Assembly (NCBI GenBank): GCA_003021105.1
Contig: PXRG01000032.1
Location: forward strand, 1 to 41,481
DNA from: Halobacteriales archaeon QS_1_68_17
GTDB lineage: Archaea; Halobacteriota; Halobacteria; Halobacteriales; Haloarculaceae
DNA: 41,481 bases
Reading direction: 5' to 3'
The notes under the pieces were generated by a model. It searched no databases, had not been told where the DNA came from, and was given only the letters and a program-made list of their open reading frames with translations. How positions within the stretch are numbered: position 1 is the first letter of the stretch; every line of letters begins with the position of its first letter. The translations under genes and the position numbers were made by a program. Shown here in pieces: positions 24,434-32,540 of the stretch.

Positions 24434-24814
24434 GTGGCTGGCGGCGACCGGACGCTCGCCCCGATGGAGAGCGCACGCGTGGTGGTCCCGTACCACGGGA
24501 ACCCGGGGTGGGATCTGGAGACGGCGCTGGTGTTGCGCGACGGGACGACCGTCCACCACACGATCGTCGCCCCGCAGCCGTCGCCGGGTCTCACGCCCGG
24601 CCTCCTCGGGACGCTCGCGCCGGTCGGCCTCCTCGTCGGGGTCGTCCCGGTCGCGCTGGGCATGCTGTGGTACCCGTTCATGCGACAGCTCTCCGACGCG
24701 TGGCTCCACACCGTCCTGCTGTTCGCGGCGGGCGTGCTGGCGTTTTTGGCGTTCGACGCCCGCTTCGAGGCCTTCGAGGTCGCCGGGTCGGTCCCCTCGG
24801 CCTTCGAGCCTCTA
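24434..24814 (+). pseudogene. ZIP-family metal transporter, 3'-truncated
   Basis: A GTG/ATG-started frame reads MESARVVVPYHGNPGWDLET, ALVLRDGTTVHHTIVAPQPS, then a membrane part TLAPVGLLVGVVPVALGMLW, YPFMRQLSDAWLHTVLLFAA and GVLAFLAFDARFEAFEVAGS. That is the start of a haloarchaeal ZIP transporter (outside domain then first helices). The frame then runs directly into the antisense 3' end of the phosphoglycolate phosphatase gene at about 24808, so all later helices with the metal-binding His residues are gone. A deletion between the two genes explains it. Confidence 0.6.
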
Positions 24815-25448
24815 GGGGCGGAGCATCCGGCCGGCCTCGAGGAAGCCGTCGCCGTAGGACCCCTCGGTGACGGTGTCGGCCGCCGCGAGCGCCGCGTCGT
24901 CGGCGTTGGCGACGGCGACGGCCCGGCCCGCGACCGTGGTCGAGGTCGAGTTCCGCGGCCGCGGTCTCCAGGCCCGCGCCCTTCGAGACGCCCGGCGAGA
25001 CGACGTGGTAGGCAAAGCCGGTGTCGAACACCTTCATCCCGTGCTCGGCGGCGATCTCGCGGAGGGGCTCCTCGGGCGAGTCGACGTGGACGTTCACCTC
25101 GGTTTCCCGCCACCGGTTCGGGAAGTCGAGCGCGCCGAACCCCACGTCGTAGCCGGCGGCGACGTAGTCGTCGACGACCGCCTGCGCGGCCTCGCGGTCG
25201 CCGTTGAACGTCAGCGACTCGGTCGCCTCGATCGTGACGACGCCGCCGTTCTCCGCGATGACGTTGGTCGGAATCTTGAGGAACTCGCAGAGCGCGACCG
25301 GGTACGGGAACCCCTTGCCGGTGGCGATCACGACCGGTGCGGTCCAGGACCGCAACACCTCGAAGACGCGCGGGTCAAGTTCCTGTCTGGCGTTGGTCAG
25401 CGTCCCGTCGATGTCGACCGCCAGCGGCGGATCGGTGCGCTCGCTCAT
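24812..25448 (-). pseudogene. Phosphoglycolate phosphatase (HAD, archaeal type), internally deleted
   Basis: The frame from the ATG gives MSERTDPPLAVDIDGTLTNA (motif I DIDGT), VVIATGKGFPYPVALCEFLK, PTNVIAENGGVVTIEATESL and HVVSPGVSKGAGLETAAAEL, the archaeal phosphoglycolate phosphatase pattern. After ELDLD the expected motif IV region (GDSxND, Mg2+ binding) is absent. Another frame takes up with VAGRAVAVANADDAALAAAD, TVTEGSYGDGFLEAGRMLRP and the stop. About 18-20 codons and the frame are lost, so the product should be inactive. The enzyme normally salvages 2-phosphoglycolate. A start 8 codons earlier is possible. Confidence 0.75.
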
Positions 25449-25468
25449 GGGCCCCAATTCGGGGCCGC

Positions 25469-26038
25469 TCACTTCGCCGTTCCGGATTCGGTCAGGCGCT
25501 CGTAGGCCGCCGTGACCCGCTTGAACTGCTCCCGGCTCCCGCCCTCGCGGTCGGGGTGGACGTCCTTGACCTTCTCGCGGTAGGCCCGCCGGACGGTCTC
25601 ATCGTCCGCGCCGGGTTCGACCCCCAGCGTCCGGTAGGCCTCGGCGGCCGACGGTCCCTTCGTCGCTCGCCCACCGCGGCGGCCGCCCGCCCGCCCGGCG
25701 TTCGCTCGTGCTCGCTCCCGTGGGCCCGCTCCCGTTCTCGTTCTCTGTCCCGCCCGTCGCCGCTGTTCGCTCCGCGGGCCGGTCCACTCCTCTCGCGGCC
25801 CCGCGCCGAAGCCGCCCTGCCCGGGGTCGGCGTTCCGCCGGGCCCGGTCCTCGACGCCGCGGTAGATCCGCCCCGCCAGCCGCCCCGAGGCGTGGTACCA
25901 CATGAAGTACGTCACCGCGCCGAACAGCGCTCCGACGGCCAGAAACATGGGGTTGTAGACGACTCCCATCGCGGCGAACGCGACCGTGACCGCCCCGAAC
26001 GTGACCGCGAGCGCACCGACGAGCCGCGAGCGTTGCAC
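25469..26038 (-). CDS. Membrane-anchored DnaJ-domain protein
   Basis: 189 aa from a GTG (MQRSRLVGALAVTFGAVTVA). Two membrane segments come first (GALAVTFGAVTVAFAAMGVV and NPMFLAVGALFGAVTYFMWY). A basic Arg/Gly/Ala linker of about 60 residues follows. The C-terminal J domain reads SAAEAYRTLGVEPGADDETV, RRAYREKVKDVHPDREGGSR, EQFKRVTAAYERLTES. The invariant HPD tripeptide is intact, so it could stimulate an Hsp70 at the membrane. The start codon is uncertain because upstream sequence in frame has no ATG close to the first helix. Confidence 0.85.
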   Translation of the reverse strand: MQRSRLVGALAVTFGAVTVAFAAMGVVYNPMFLAVGALFGAVTYFMWYHASGRLAGRIYRGVEDRARRNADPGQGGFGAGPREEWTGPRSEQRRRAGQRTRTGAGPRERARANAGRAGGRRGGRATKGPSAAEAYRTLGVEPGADDETVRRAYREKVKDVHPDREGGSREQFKRVTAAYERLTESGTAK

Positions 26039-26146
26039 GCCCGCCCGTTCGGATTCCAGGCCTGTAAGCGTCTCGCCCCTGCCGTCGGATCGGTTGCCGG
26101 CCACTTCCGGCCGAGGGTTGAAACCGCCGGCCGCCCTACCCGGGGT

Positions 26147-26350
26147 ATGAGCGTCTCCAGTCCGTGCGAGATCTGTGCGATGCGGTCGGTCCGGCACACC
26201 TGCACGCGTTGCGGGCAGCTCGTCTGTGACCGCCACTTCGACGAGGAAACCGGCCTCTGTGTCGAGTGTGCCAGCGACGTCGGCCGCCCGGGCGACCGGT
26301 CGCCCGACCCCGGCCGCAATCCGGACGGCGTCGACACCTACCGGTTCTAG
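26147..26350 (+). CDS. Small zinc-finger protein
   Basis: 67 aa with a Cys-rich core: MSVSSPCEICAMRSVRHTCT, RCGQLVCDRHFDEETGLCVE, CASDVGRPGDRSPD. The pattern CxxC, CxxC, CDRH and CxxC is a cross-brace (HIT/B-box-like) zinc finger with two possible zinc sites. Function unknown. Its TAG stop shares the tetramer CTAG with the convergent pyrF stop. Confidence 0.8.
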   Translation: MSVSSPCEICAMRSVRHTCTRCGQLVCDRHFDEETGLCVECASDVGRPGDRSPDPGRNPDGVDTYRF

Positions 26351-27168
26351 CGGTACCGGTTCAGCCGCTTTGTGAGCCGCTTGGCCGCCTCGCCGGCGGC
26401 GTCGGCGAACGCCTCGCCGCGGTCCTCGCCGGCGAAGATGATCCCCCGCGAGGAGTTGACCAGTCCGACGCCGACAGCCGTCCCGTCGAGGGTCCGCTCG
26501 GCCAGCCCGTACTCGACGGCCGCCTCGGCGTCCCCGCCCTGTGCGCCGACGCCCGGCACCAGGAACGGCAGGTCCGGCACGAGTTCGCGGATCTCGGCCA
26601 GTTCCGCGGGCGCGGTCGCGCCCACCACCAGACCGACGTTGCCCGCCCCGTTCCAGAGGTCCGCCAGCGCGGCGACCCGCTCGTAGACCGGTTCGCCCGA
26701 CGCCAGTTCGCGGTCCTGGAGGTCGGCCGCGCCCGGGTTGGAGGTGCGACAGAGCACGAACACGCCCTTGTCCGTCCGCGAGAGGAACGGTTCCAGCGCG
26801 TCCCGGCCCAGGTAGGGGTTGACCGTGATCGCGTCGGCGCGGTCCAGCAGGGTCGCGTACTGCCGGGCGGTGTTGCCGATGTCCGCGCGCTTGGCGTCCA
26901 GCAACACCGGGACGCCCTTCCCGTCCGCGTACGCGATGGTCTCTTCGAGCGCGCGCCAGCCGTCCGGGTCCTCGTAGAAGGCGACGTTCGGCTTGTACGC
27001 CGCGGCGTGCTCGTGGGTGGCGTCGACGATGCGGCGGTTGAACGCCCACCGCGGGAGGTCGTGGTCGCGGAGGTGGTCGGGGAGCCGGTCGGGGTCGGGG
27101 TCGAGTCCCACCGAGACGACGCTGTCGACGGCCGCGATCCGCCGGGCCAGGCGGTCGAAGAAGGACAT
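26347..27168 (-). CDS. pyrF: Orotidine 5'-phosphate decarboxylase
   Basis: 273 aa of the type-2 pyrF branch. MSFFDRLARRIAAVDSVVSV, GLDPDPDRLPDHLRDHDLPR and YKPNVAFYEDPDGWRALEET lead to the catalytic VLLDAKRADIGNTARQYATL (DxKRxD at residues 91-96). PFLVPGVGAQGGDAEAAVEY is the phosphate-binding loop. It converts OMP to UMP, the last step of pyrimidine synthesis. The length is normal for the branch and no damage is seen. Confidence 0.95.
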   Translation of the reverse strand: MSFFDRLARRIAAVDSVVSVGLDPDPDRLPDHLRDHDLPRWAFNRRIVDATHEHAAAYKPNVAFYEDPDGWRALEETIAYADGKGVPVLLDAKRADIGNTARQYATLLDRADAITVNPYLGRDALEPFLSRTDKGVFVLCRTSNPGAADLQDRELASGEPVYERVAALADLWNGAGNVGLVVGATAPAELAEIRELVPDLPFLVPGVGAQGGDAEAAVEYGLAERTLDGTAVGVGLVNSSRGIIFAGEDRGEAFADAAGEAAKRLTKRLNRYR

Positions 27169-27246
27169 GCCCGGGGTTGCCCGGGCGCACACTAAGCAGT
27201 GTCGGGAGCGGGAGCTTGAAACCCGCCGGTTCCCTACACCCGCCCG

Positions 27247-27918
27247 ATGATGCTCAGAGCGGTCGTGTTCGACCTCGACGACACGCTCGCCGTCGTCGAC
27301 CGCGACCGTCAGGCGCTTCTCGACGACGCGACCGACCGGGCCGGCGCGCCGGCGCTCTCGCGCGATCGGTACCTCGAACACCACGACGCCGACCTGGCGA
27401 CCGAGACCCGGGAACCGATCTTCGCGGCGATGCTGGAGGGGGCCGACGCGGACGTCGAGCCGGGCGACCTGGCGGCCGTCTACCGGGACGCCATCGGGGA
27501 AGCCATCGTACCCGTCGAGGGGGCCGAGCGGCTCGTCCGGGAGCTGGCGTCCCGGTACCGCGTCGGCCTGGTGACCGACGGCCCCCTGGTCGCCCAGCGG
27601 GACAAGCTCGAACGCCTCGGCTGGGGGGACCTCTTCGAGGCCGTCGCCATCACGGGGACGCTCCCGGCCGGTAAACCGGACGAGCGCGCCTTCCTGGCGG
27701 TGCTGGAGGAACTGGGCGTCGACCCGTCCGCGGCCGTCTACGTCGGCGACAAGCCCCGCGCGGACATCCAGGGCGCGACCGCCCTCGGCATGCGGGCGAT
27801 CCAGGTGCTCTACGAGGGCGGCCCCGACCCGGACCCGCGGGCGGACGCCCACGTCCGGCGGGATCGGCTGGCCGCGGACCTGCCGGACGTGATCGAGTCA
27901 CTCTCGGGTCGCAACTGA
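27247..27918 (+). CDS. HAD-family hydrolase
   Basis: 223 aa, complete. Motif I is VVFDLDDTLAVVDRDRQALL (nucleophile D9). Motif II is YRVGLVTDGPLVAQRDKLER, motif III lysine is in LPAGKPDERAFLAVLEELGV and motif IV is AAVYVGDKPRADIQGATALG. A cap domain lies between motifs I and II. Specificity is unknown; the profile is close to phosphoglycolate-phosphatase or haloacid-dehalogenase-like enzymes, so it might partly cover for the broken phosphatase 2 kb away. It is divergent from pyrF. Confidence 0.9.
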   Translation: MMLRAVVFDLDDTLAVVDRDRQALLDDATDRAGAPALSRDRYLEHHDADLATETREPIFAAMLEGADADVEPGDLAAVYRDAIGEAIVPVEGAERLVRELASRYRVGLVTDGPLVAQRDKLERLGWGDLFEAVAITGTLPAGKPDERAFLAVLEELGVDPSAAVYVGDKPRADIQGATALGMRAIQVLYEGGPDPDPRADAHVRRDRLAADLPDVIESLSGRN

Positions 27919-28003
27919 CGTGATCGGGTCACGCCCGGGTCGCAACCGTGCGCGCGATTCGACGGCAGCGACCGACGCGGTCGCGTCGCTCCCCTGACGC
28001 GCG

Positions 28004-28375
28004 TCACTCGATGGCCGCGACGACGGCGTCGACCGCGCGCTTGACTTGGGCGCCGCTCTCGACGAACACGAGCGCGCGGGGCGGGTCGACCGCCTTCGGG
28101 CGCGTGCGCAACCCCTTCGACTCGGCCGCCCCGACGGCCGCCGCCAGCCCCGCGAGCAACTCGATCCTGGCGCGGTTCTCGTGGACGAACACCTCGGCGA
28201 CCCGCTCGCCGTCGCGGGCGACCGCGTACGCGAAGGTCCCGTCCGCGGTCGGTTCCGCGTCGGGGTCGGCCTCGACGACGGTCACGGCGGCGAGCGGGCC
28301 GCGTTCGAGGCCGGTCAGTTCGGAGGCCAGCAGCTGCGCGATTCGGCGGCCGTCGGTGATCCGTTCGTCGACCAT
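28004..28375 (-). CDS. Hypothetical haloarchaeal protein
   Basis: 123 aa. No family recognised. It looks like one alpha/beta domain: MVDERITDGRRIAQLLASEL, AVTVVEADPDAEPTADGTFA, YAVARDGERVAEVFVHENRA, then PPRALVFVESGAQVKRAVDA. No membrane segment or metal motif. Its start overlaps the stop of the DUF2240 gene by one base, so the two are translated from one transcript and may share a function. Confidence 0.75.
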   Translation of the reverse strand: MVDERITDGRRIAQLLASELTGLERGPLAAVTVVEADPDAEPTADGTFAYAVARDGERVAEVFVHENRARIELLAGLAAAVGAAESKGLRTRPKAVDPPRALVFVESGAQVKRAVDAVVAAIE

Positions 28376-28815
28376 CAGAGGTCAGCCCGGGCGCGGTCGG
28401 CCAGGTCGCTCACGTCGATCCCCTGCCGGCGGGCGTAAACGGCCGCGGCCGCCTCGACGGTCACCCCGAGGTCGGCCTGGAGCGCGTTGATCGCGGCGAC
28501 GGCCTCCTGTTTCTCGGCCCCGGTCTCGACGACGGCGTCCAGGAGGCGCTCGAACGTCGACCGCCCCCGGAGGATCTCCTCGTCCGGGACGAAGTCGTCG
28601 GGCACCGCGACGGCGTCGGCGTCGAAGGCGACGACGAGGTCGCCGTCGGCCCGTTCGAGGAGTCCCTCGCCGGCGGCGACGTCGACGAGGCGTTTGGCCT
28701 GGTCGGGCGAGAACCAGTCCCGGTCGAGCGAGAGCGCGACGACGAACTCGCTTTCGCCCATCCGGTCTTGCCCCGTCTGCCGGAAGGGGGCGGCGACGGC
28801 GGTCCGGAGGCTCAT
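28375..28815 (-). CDS. DUF2240 family protein
   Basis: 146 aa: MSLRTAVAAPFRQTGQDRMG, ESEFVVALSLDRDWFSPDQA, KRLVDVAAGEGLLERADGDL, VVAFDADAVAVPDDFVPDEE, then AEKQEAVAAINALQADLGVT to DLADRARADL. This is the archaeal DUF2240 pattern, a winged-helix-like N-terminus with a helical C-terminus. Function unknown; conserved next to ribosomal genes in many haloarchaea as far as I recall. It is divergent from S8e across an 82-bp gap. Confidence 0.88.
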   Translation of the reverse strand: MSLRTAVAAPFRQTGQDRMGESEFVVALSLDRDWFSPDQAKRLVDVAAGEGLLERADGDLVVAFDADAVAVPDDFVPDEEILRGRSTFERLLDAVVETGAEKQEAVAAINALQADLGVTVEAAAAVYARRQGIDVSDLADRARADL

Positions 28816-28897
28816 ACTCCACCGGGCGGCCGGCACGCCCCTAAACGTCCCGGTCGGAGTCGAGAGGTTCAAGTAACCGCTGGCGAATCGTTCGGGT

Positions 28898-29269
28898 ATG
28901 AAAGACCAGGGACGCTCGCCGCGGAAGCGAACCGGGGGCCGCCGCCGGCCGATCCGGAAGAAACGGAAGTTCGAACTCGGCGACGAGCCGACGGAAACGC
29001 AGGTCGGGGAACCGAAGCTCAAGACTCTCGACGCGCGGGGCAACACGACGAAGGTCCGGGCCATGGAGACGAACGTCGCCAGCGTCGCCGTCGACGGCGA
29101 GGTCGTCGCCGCCGAGATCGAGAGCGTCAGCGAGAACGACGCGAACCCCAACTACGTCCGGCGGAACATCATCACGAAGGGCGCGATCGTCGAGACCAGC
29201 GAGGGGGAGGCGCGAGTGACCTCCCGCCCCGGCCAGGACGGCCAGGTCAACGCGGTCCTGCTCGACTAG
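28898..29269 (+). CDS. rps8e: 30S ribosomal protein S8e
   Basis: 123 aa. MKDQGRSPRKRTGGRRRPIR, KKRKFELGDEPTETQVGEPK, NTTKVRAMETNVASVAVDGE, PNYVRRNIITKGAIVETSEG and EARVTSRPGQDGQVNAVLLD match the archaeal S8e family throughout. It is a single-gene unit with the stop TAG sharing a CTAG with the convergent PhoU-type gene. Confidence 0.97.
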   Translation: MKDQGRSPRKRTGGRRRPIRKKRKFELGDEPTETQVGEPKLKTLDARGNTTKVRAMETNVASVAVDGEVVAAEIESVSENDANPNYVRRNIITKGAIVETSEGEARVTSRPGQDGQVNAVLLD

Positions 29270-30261
29270 GGGCTGGGCGCTGCCCGCTGGAGGGCGTTCT
29301 CCGCGACGTTGCCGCCGTAGTCGGCTGTCCGGGACAGCGAGTCGACCACGCGACCCAGTAGCTGTGCCTGCTGCGGGTCGAGTTCCCGCACGACCTTGTC
29401 CGCCTCGCGGGCCTCGGCGTCGATGCGCTCGACGTCTTCGAGCGCGCGGTTGGCCTGCGCGACCGCCTCGTCGGCGTCCTCCGTCAGGAGCGCGTCCATG
29501 GCCGTCTTTGGGATGGTCGTGGCGACCTCGTGGAGCGACTGGAGCTGTTCGGCGGCCCTCTCGGGGACCTCGTCGAGGTCCAGCGACAGCCCGGCGATCT
29601 TGGCCCCGTGGTCGGCGATCCGTTCGAGCTGGCGGGCGCTCGACTGGTAGTCGAAGACGGTCTCGCGGGGCAGGCCGATGTCGGTCGCGGCCATCGGGTC
29701 CCGCAGGACGGTCCGGAAGACCCGCGAGATCATAAACCAGAGCCGGTCGACGTCGTCGTCGCGCTCGATGACGTCGTGGGCGAGGTCCTCGTCGTTCTCG
29801 ACCAGCGCGGTGACGGCGTCGGCCAGCATCGTCAGCGAGACCAGCCGCATCCGCGTGATGGCGTTGTGGACCGACAGCTCCGAGGAGTCCAGCAGGTCCT
29901 GGAGGACGACCCGCTCGCTGGTCTCCTCGATGACCTCCAGGCCGACGAGCCCCTGGGTGGCCTCCCGGATCGTCCGGCGCTGGGCGGCGCTGATCCGCGG
30001 GGTCTCCAGGGTGATGATGTCGAACCCGCTGACGTACATCGTCATCACGCCCCGGGTGAGCTGGTCGTCCTCCAGCCCGGTGACGTCGAGTCTCCCTTCG
30101 AGCCGCTCGGTCTCGGACTTCGGCGAGAGCAAGAGCGCGTCCTCCTCGGCGTAGAACTGCACGATGCTGCCGGCACTGACGTCGTTTGCCTTCGCCCACT
30201 GCTTGGGGAGCGACACCGTGTACGTGGAACCGCCCGTCACCTGGACCTTGCGCGTCTCCAT
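29266..30261 (-). CDS. AbrB-PhoU phosphate uptake regulator
   Basis: 331 aa. Residues 1-50 are an AbrB-type domain (METRKVQVTGGSTYTVSLPK, QWAKANDVSAGSIVQFYAEE). The remainder is two PhoU three-helix bundles (LQDLLDSSELSVHNAITRMR, DSLSRTADYGGNVAENALQR), with the PhoU metal-site type pattern ARQLERIADHGAKIAGL. Family knowledge suggests a DNA-binding phosphate-response regulator. It is divergent from the pst genes across a 339-bp AT-rich region, which it may control. Confidence 0.92.
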   Translation of the reverse strand: METRKVQVTGGSTYTVSLPKQWAKANDVSAGSIVQFYAEEDALLLSPKSETERLEGRLDVTGLEDDQLTRGVMTMYVSGFDIITLETPRISAAQRRTIREATQGLVGLEVIEETSERVVLQDLLDSSELSVHNAITRMRLVSLTMLADAVTALVENDEDLAHDVIERDDDVDRLWFMISRVFRTVLRDPMAATDIGLPRETVFDYQSSARQLERIADHGAKIAGLSLDLDEVPERAAEQLQSLHEVATTIPKTAMDALLTEDADEAVAQANRALEDVERIDAEAREADKVVRELDPQQAQLLGRVVDSLSRTADYGGNVAENALQRAAPSP

Positions 30262-30600
30262 GACCGGTGATAGCGACCGATACACAATAAACTATCCCAT
30301 CTCTATATATGAGTCTGTTATTATCGCCGAATCCCAGTAGATATACGCGCGGAATATTTTGCCGGTAAATAGACCTTGAATATTGCCGGCGTTGGCGGCC
30401 GTCGGTCCGCCGACCTGCTCGCGTGTTCTCGACGGCCATCCCGTAATACGCCAAAAGACGGCACCGAACGCCCGTTCTCGAATCCGTACTCCACAGTGAC
30501 AACAGTTCACGAACCGGGATCTATATATATATATATATAATATACTCAAAAATAGCCATCATAGTAGGGTATTTACCCGAGCCACCGCCCAGTTCAGGTG
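30262..30600. promoter_or_regulatory. Divergent AT-rich promoter region of the phosphate genes
   Basis: The stretch holds an uninterrupted (TA)9 run at 30522-30539, followed by aatatac, and a TATA-like ctctatatatgag at 30300-30312 that suits the leftward AbrB-PhoU gene. A 12-bp palindrome, gggta-tt-taccc (30567-30578), lies between the TA run and the pstS ATG at 30601, a natural operator position. No gene is seen in it. Confidence 0.5.
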
Positions 30601-31017
30601 ATGACGCGCCACTCAGACCGCGTTTCGAGGCGTCGTTTCATGATCACCTCCGGTGCGGCCGGTGCGCTGGCGCTGGCGGGGTGTACTGAGCAGTCCGGGG
30701 GCGGTGGCGGCGACGGCGGTGGCGGTGACGGTGACGGTGGCGGCAGTGGCGGCGACGGTGGCGGCGGCGGATCCACCGAGACGGCGACCGAGAGCATGGA
30801 ACTCTCGGGCGAGATCAGCATCACCGGGAGCAGTACGGTGTTCCCGCTGGCGACCGCGGTGGCCGAGCAGTTCCAGAAGATGCACAGCGGCGTCGACATC
30901 AGCATCCAGTCGACCGGGTCGGGGGGCGGCTTCGAGAACTTCTTCTGTCCCGGGGAATCCGACCTCAACAATGCGTCGCGCCCGATGAAGGACTCGGAGA
31001 AGGAAAACTGCGAGAGT
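30601..31017 (+). pseudogene. pstS: PstS, phosphate-binding lipoprotein, truncated
   Basis: Starts MTRHSDRVSRRRFMITSGAA (twin arginine) and AGALALAGC (lipobox), then a long Gly/Asp linker. The start of the phosphate-binding fold follows: [60 protein letters not shown]. An intact haloarchaeal PstS is about 330-350 aa. Here homology ends after about 139 residues, at 31017, and the frame runs into nonsense that is pstA in another frame. The rest of pstS, all of pstC and the 5' end of pstA are missing, so no PstS can be made. Confidence 0.85.
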
Positions 31018-31019
31018 CG

Positions 31020-32540
31020 GTGGCCGGCATCGTCGCGCTCGCGGTGTTGCTGGTGTACGTCTTCTGGGACGCGTTCGGCCTGGCGACCGCCGAACTGTCG
31101 TGGTACGCGCTCTTCGCCGCGACGGTCGTGGTGCCGCTGGCCGCGTTCGTCCTCTACACGCGCCGGGATCCGCTGGCCGGCAGAGTGGCGCTCGAACTCG
31201 TCTCGACGTCGCTGGCCGGCCTGCTCGGCGGGTTCGGGCTGGTCGCGGTCCTGGAGGTCATCGCGGGGGCGGGGGTGTGGTTCGCGTACTTCCTGACGGT
31301 CGTCGCCCCCATCGGCGCGCTGTACCTCTACGGCCGCTCCCGGCCGGGCGTCACCTGGACCGGATTGGCGACGCTCGGCGTCGCCCTGGTCGGACCGGTC
31401 GTCGGGACGCTGGGACTCGACGTGCTCGCGGGCGTCGGCGCGCTGGTGGGCGATCCGGGGATCTACATGCTCTCGCTCGTCCTCCCGGCGGCGGCCGTGG
31501 CCCGGTACGTCGTTGGCACGTACCTCGAACTGTGGAACGGGACGTACGCGGCCGGCCTGGTCGTCGTCGTCGCGCTCGCCGCCATCCCGGTGGTCGACAC
31601 CGTCCCGGCTGTCTCCCGGTCCGTCTGGCTGATCTTCCTGACGACGCTGGTCGCGCCGCTGGCGGTCATCGCGGCCAAGAACCTGGCCGACCGCGACCGG
31701 TGGCCCGGCTTCGCCGGCCCGGTCCTGTTCGTCGCGGGCGTCCTCGTGCTGGTGGCGGTGACCGACCTGACGGCGATCACCGGCCCGTCGCCGTGGTTCG
31801 ACTGGCAGTACGTCACGTCGAGTCCGTCCCAGACCGCAGAGCAGGCGGGGCTCTACCCGGCGATCATCGGCTCGGTGTTCATGATCGTCCTCGTCGCGAT
31901 CATCACCCTGATCGCCGGCGTCGGGGCGGCGCTGTACTTAGAGGAGTACGCACCGTCCGGCGGCACTGCCGGCCGGATCGCGCGGTTCATCCGCATCAAC
32001 ATCTCGAACCTCGCCGGCGTCCCGTCGGTCGTGTACGGCATCCTGGGGCTCGCGGTCTTCGCGAACACCCTGCAACTCGGCTTCGGGACGGTGATCACCG
32101 CGGCGTTCACGCTCTCCCTGCTCATCCTCCCCATCGTCATCATCTCGGCGCGGGAGGCGATCAGTTCGGTCCCGGACTCGTTGCGCAGCGCCTCCTACGG
32201 GATGGGCGCGACGCGCTGGCAGACGATCCGCAACGTCGTGTTGCCCCGGGCGACGCCGGGTATCCTGACCGGGACGATCCTCGCGCTCGGGCGGGCCATC
32301 GGCGAGACGGCCCCGCTGATCATGATCGGGGTCGCGACGACGAAGTTCACCCCGCCGTCCGGCCTCTTCAGCAAGATGACCGCCATGCCGATGCAGATTT
32401 TCACCTGGTCGAGCTACCCCTCGACCGAGTTCCAGCACGGCGTAGTGGCCGCCGGCGTGGTGACCCTGCTGATCGTGTTGCTGACGATGAACTCGATCGC
32501 CATCCTGCTGCGGAACAAGTTCGAACAGGAGGAACTCTAA
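31020..32540 (+). CDS. pstA: PstA phosphate permease, 5'-truncated
   Basis: 506 aa if a GTG at the junction is used. About ten membrane segments; the C-terminal half is the ABC permease domain ([60 protein letters not shown], and the EAA-loop region [20 protein letters not shown]). The N-terminal part [20 protein letters not shown] is normally preceded by roughly 30 more residues. The deletion that ends pstS has removed them and the usual start, so expression is doubtful. PstA normally pairs with PstC, which is absent here. It overlaps pstB by one base (taATG). Confidence 0.85.
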   Translation: MAGIVALAVLLVYVFWDAFGLATAELSWYALFAATVVVPLAAFVLYTRRDPLAGRVALELVSTSLAGLLGGFGLVAVLEVIAGAGVWFAYFLTVVAPIGALYLYGRSRPGVTWTGLATLGVALVGPVVGTLGLDVLAGVGALVGDPGIYMLSLVLPAAAVARYVVGTYLELWNGTYAAGLVVVVALAAIPVVDTVPAVSRSVWLIFLTTLVAPLAVIAAKNLADRDRWPGFAGPVLFVAGVLVLVAVTDLTAITGPSPWFDWQYVTSSPSQTAEQAGLYPAIIGSVFMIVLVAIITLIAGVGAALYLEEYAPSGGTAGRIARFIRINISNLAGVPSVVYGILGLAVFANTLQLGFGTVITAAFTLSLLILPIVIISAREAISSVPDSLRSASYGMGATRWQTIRNVVLPRATPGILTGTILALGRAIGETAPLIMIGVATTKFTPPSGLFSKMTAMPMQIFTWSSYPSTEFQHGVVAAGVVTLLIVLLTMNSIAILLRNKFEQEEL

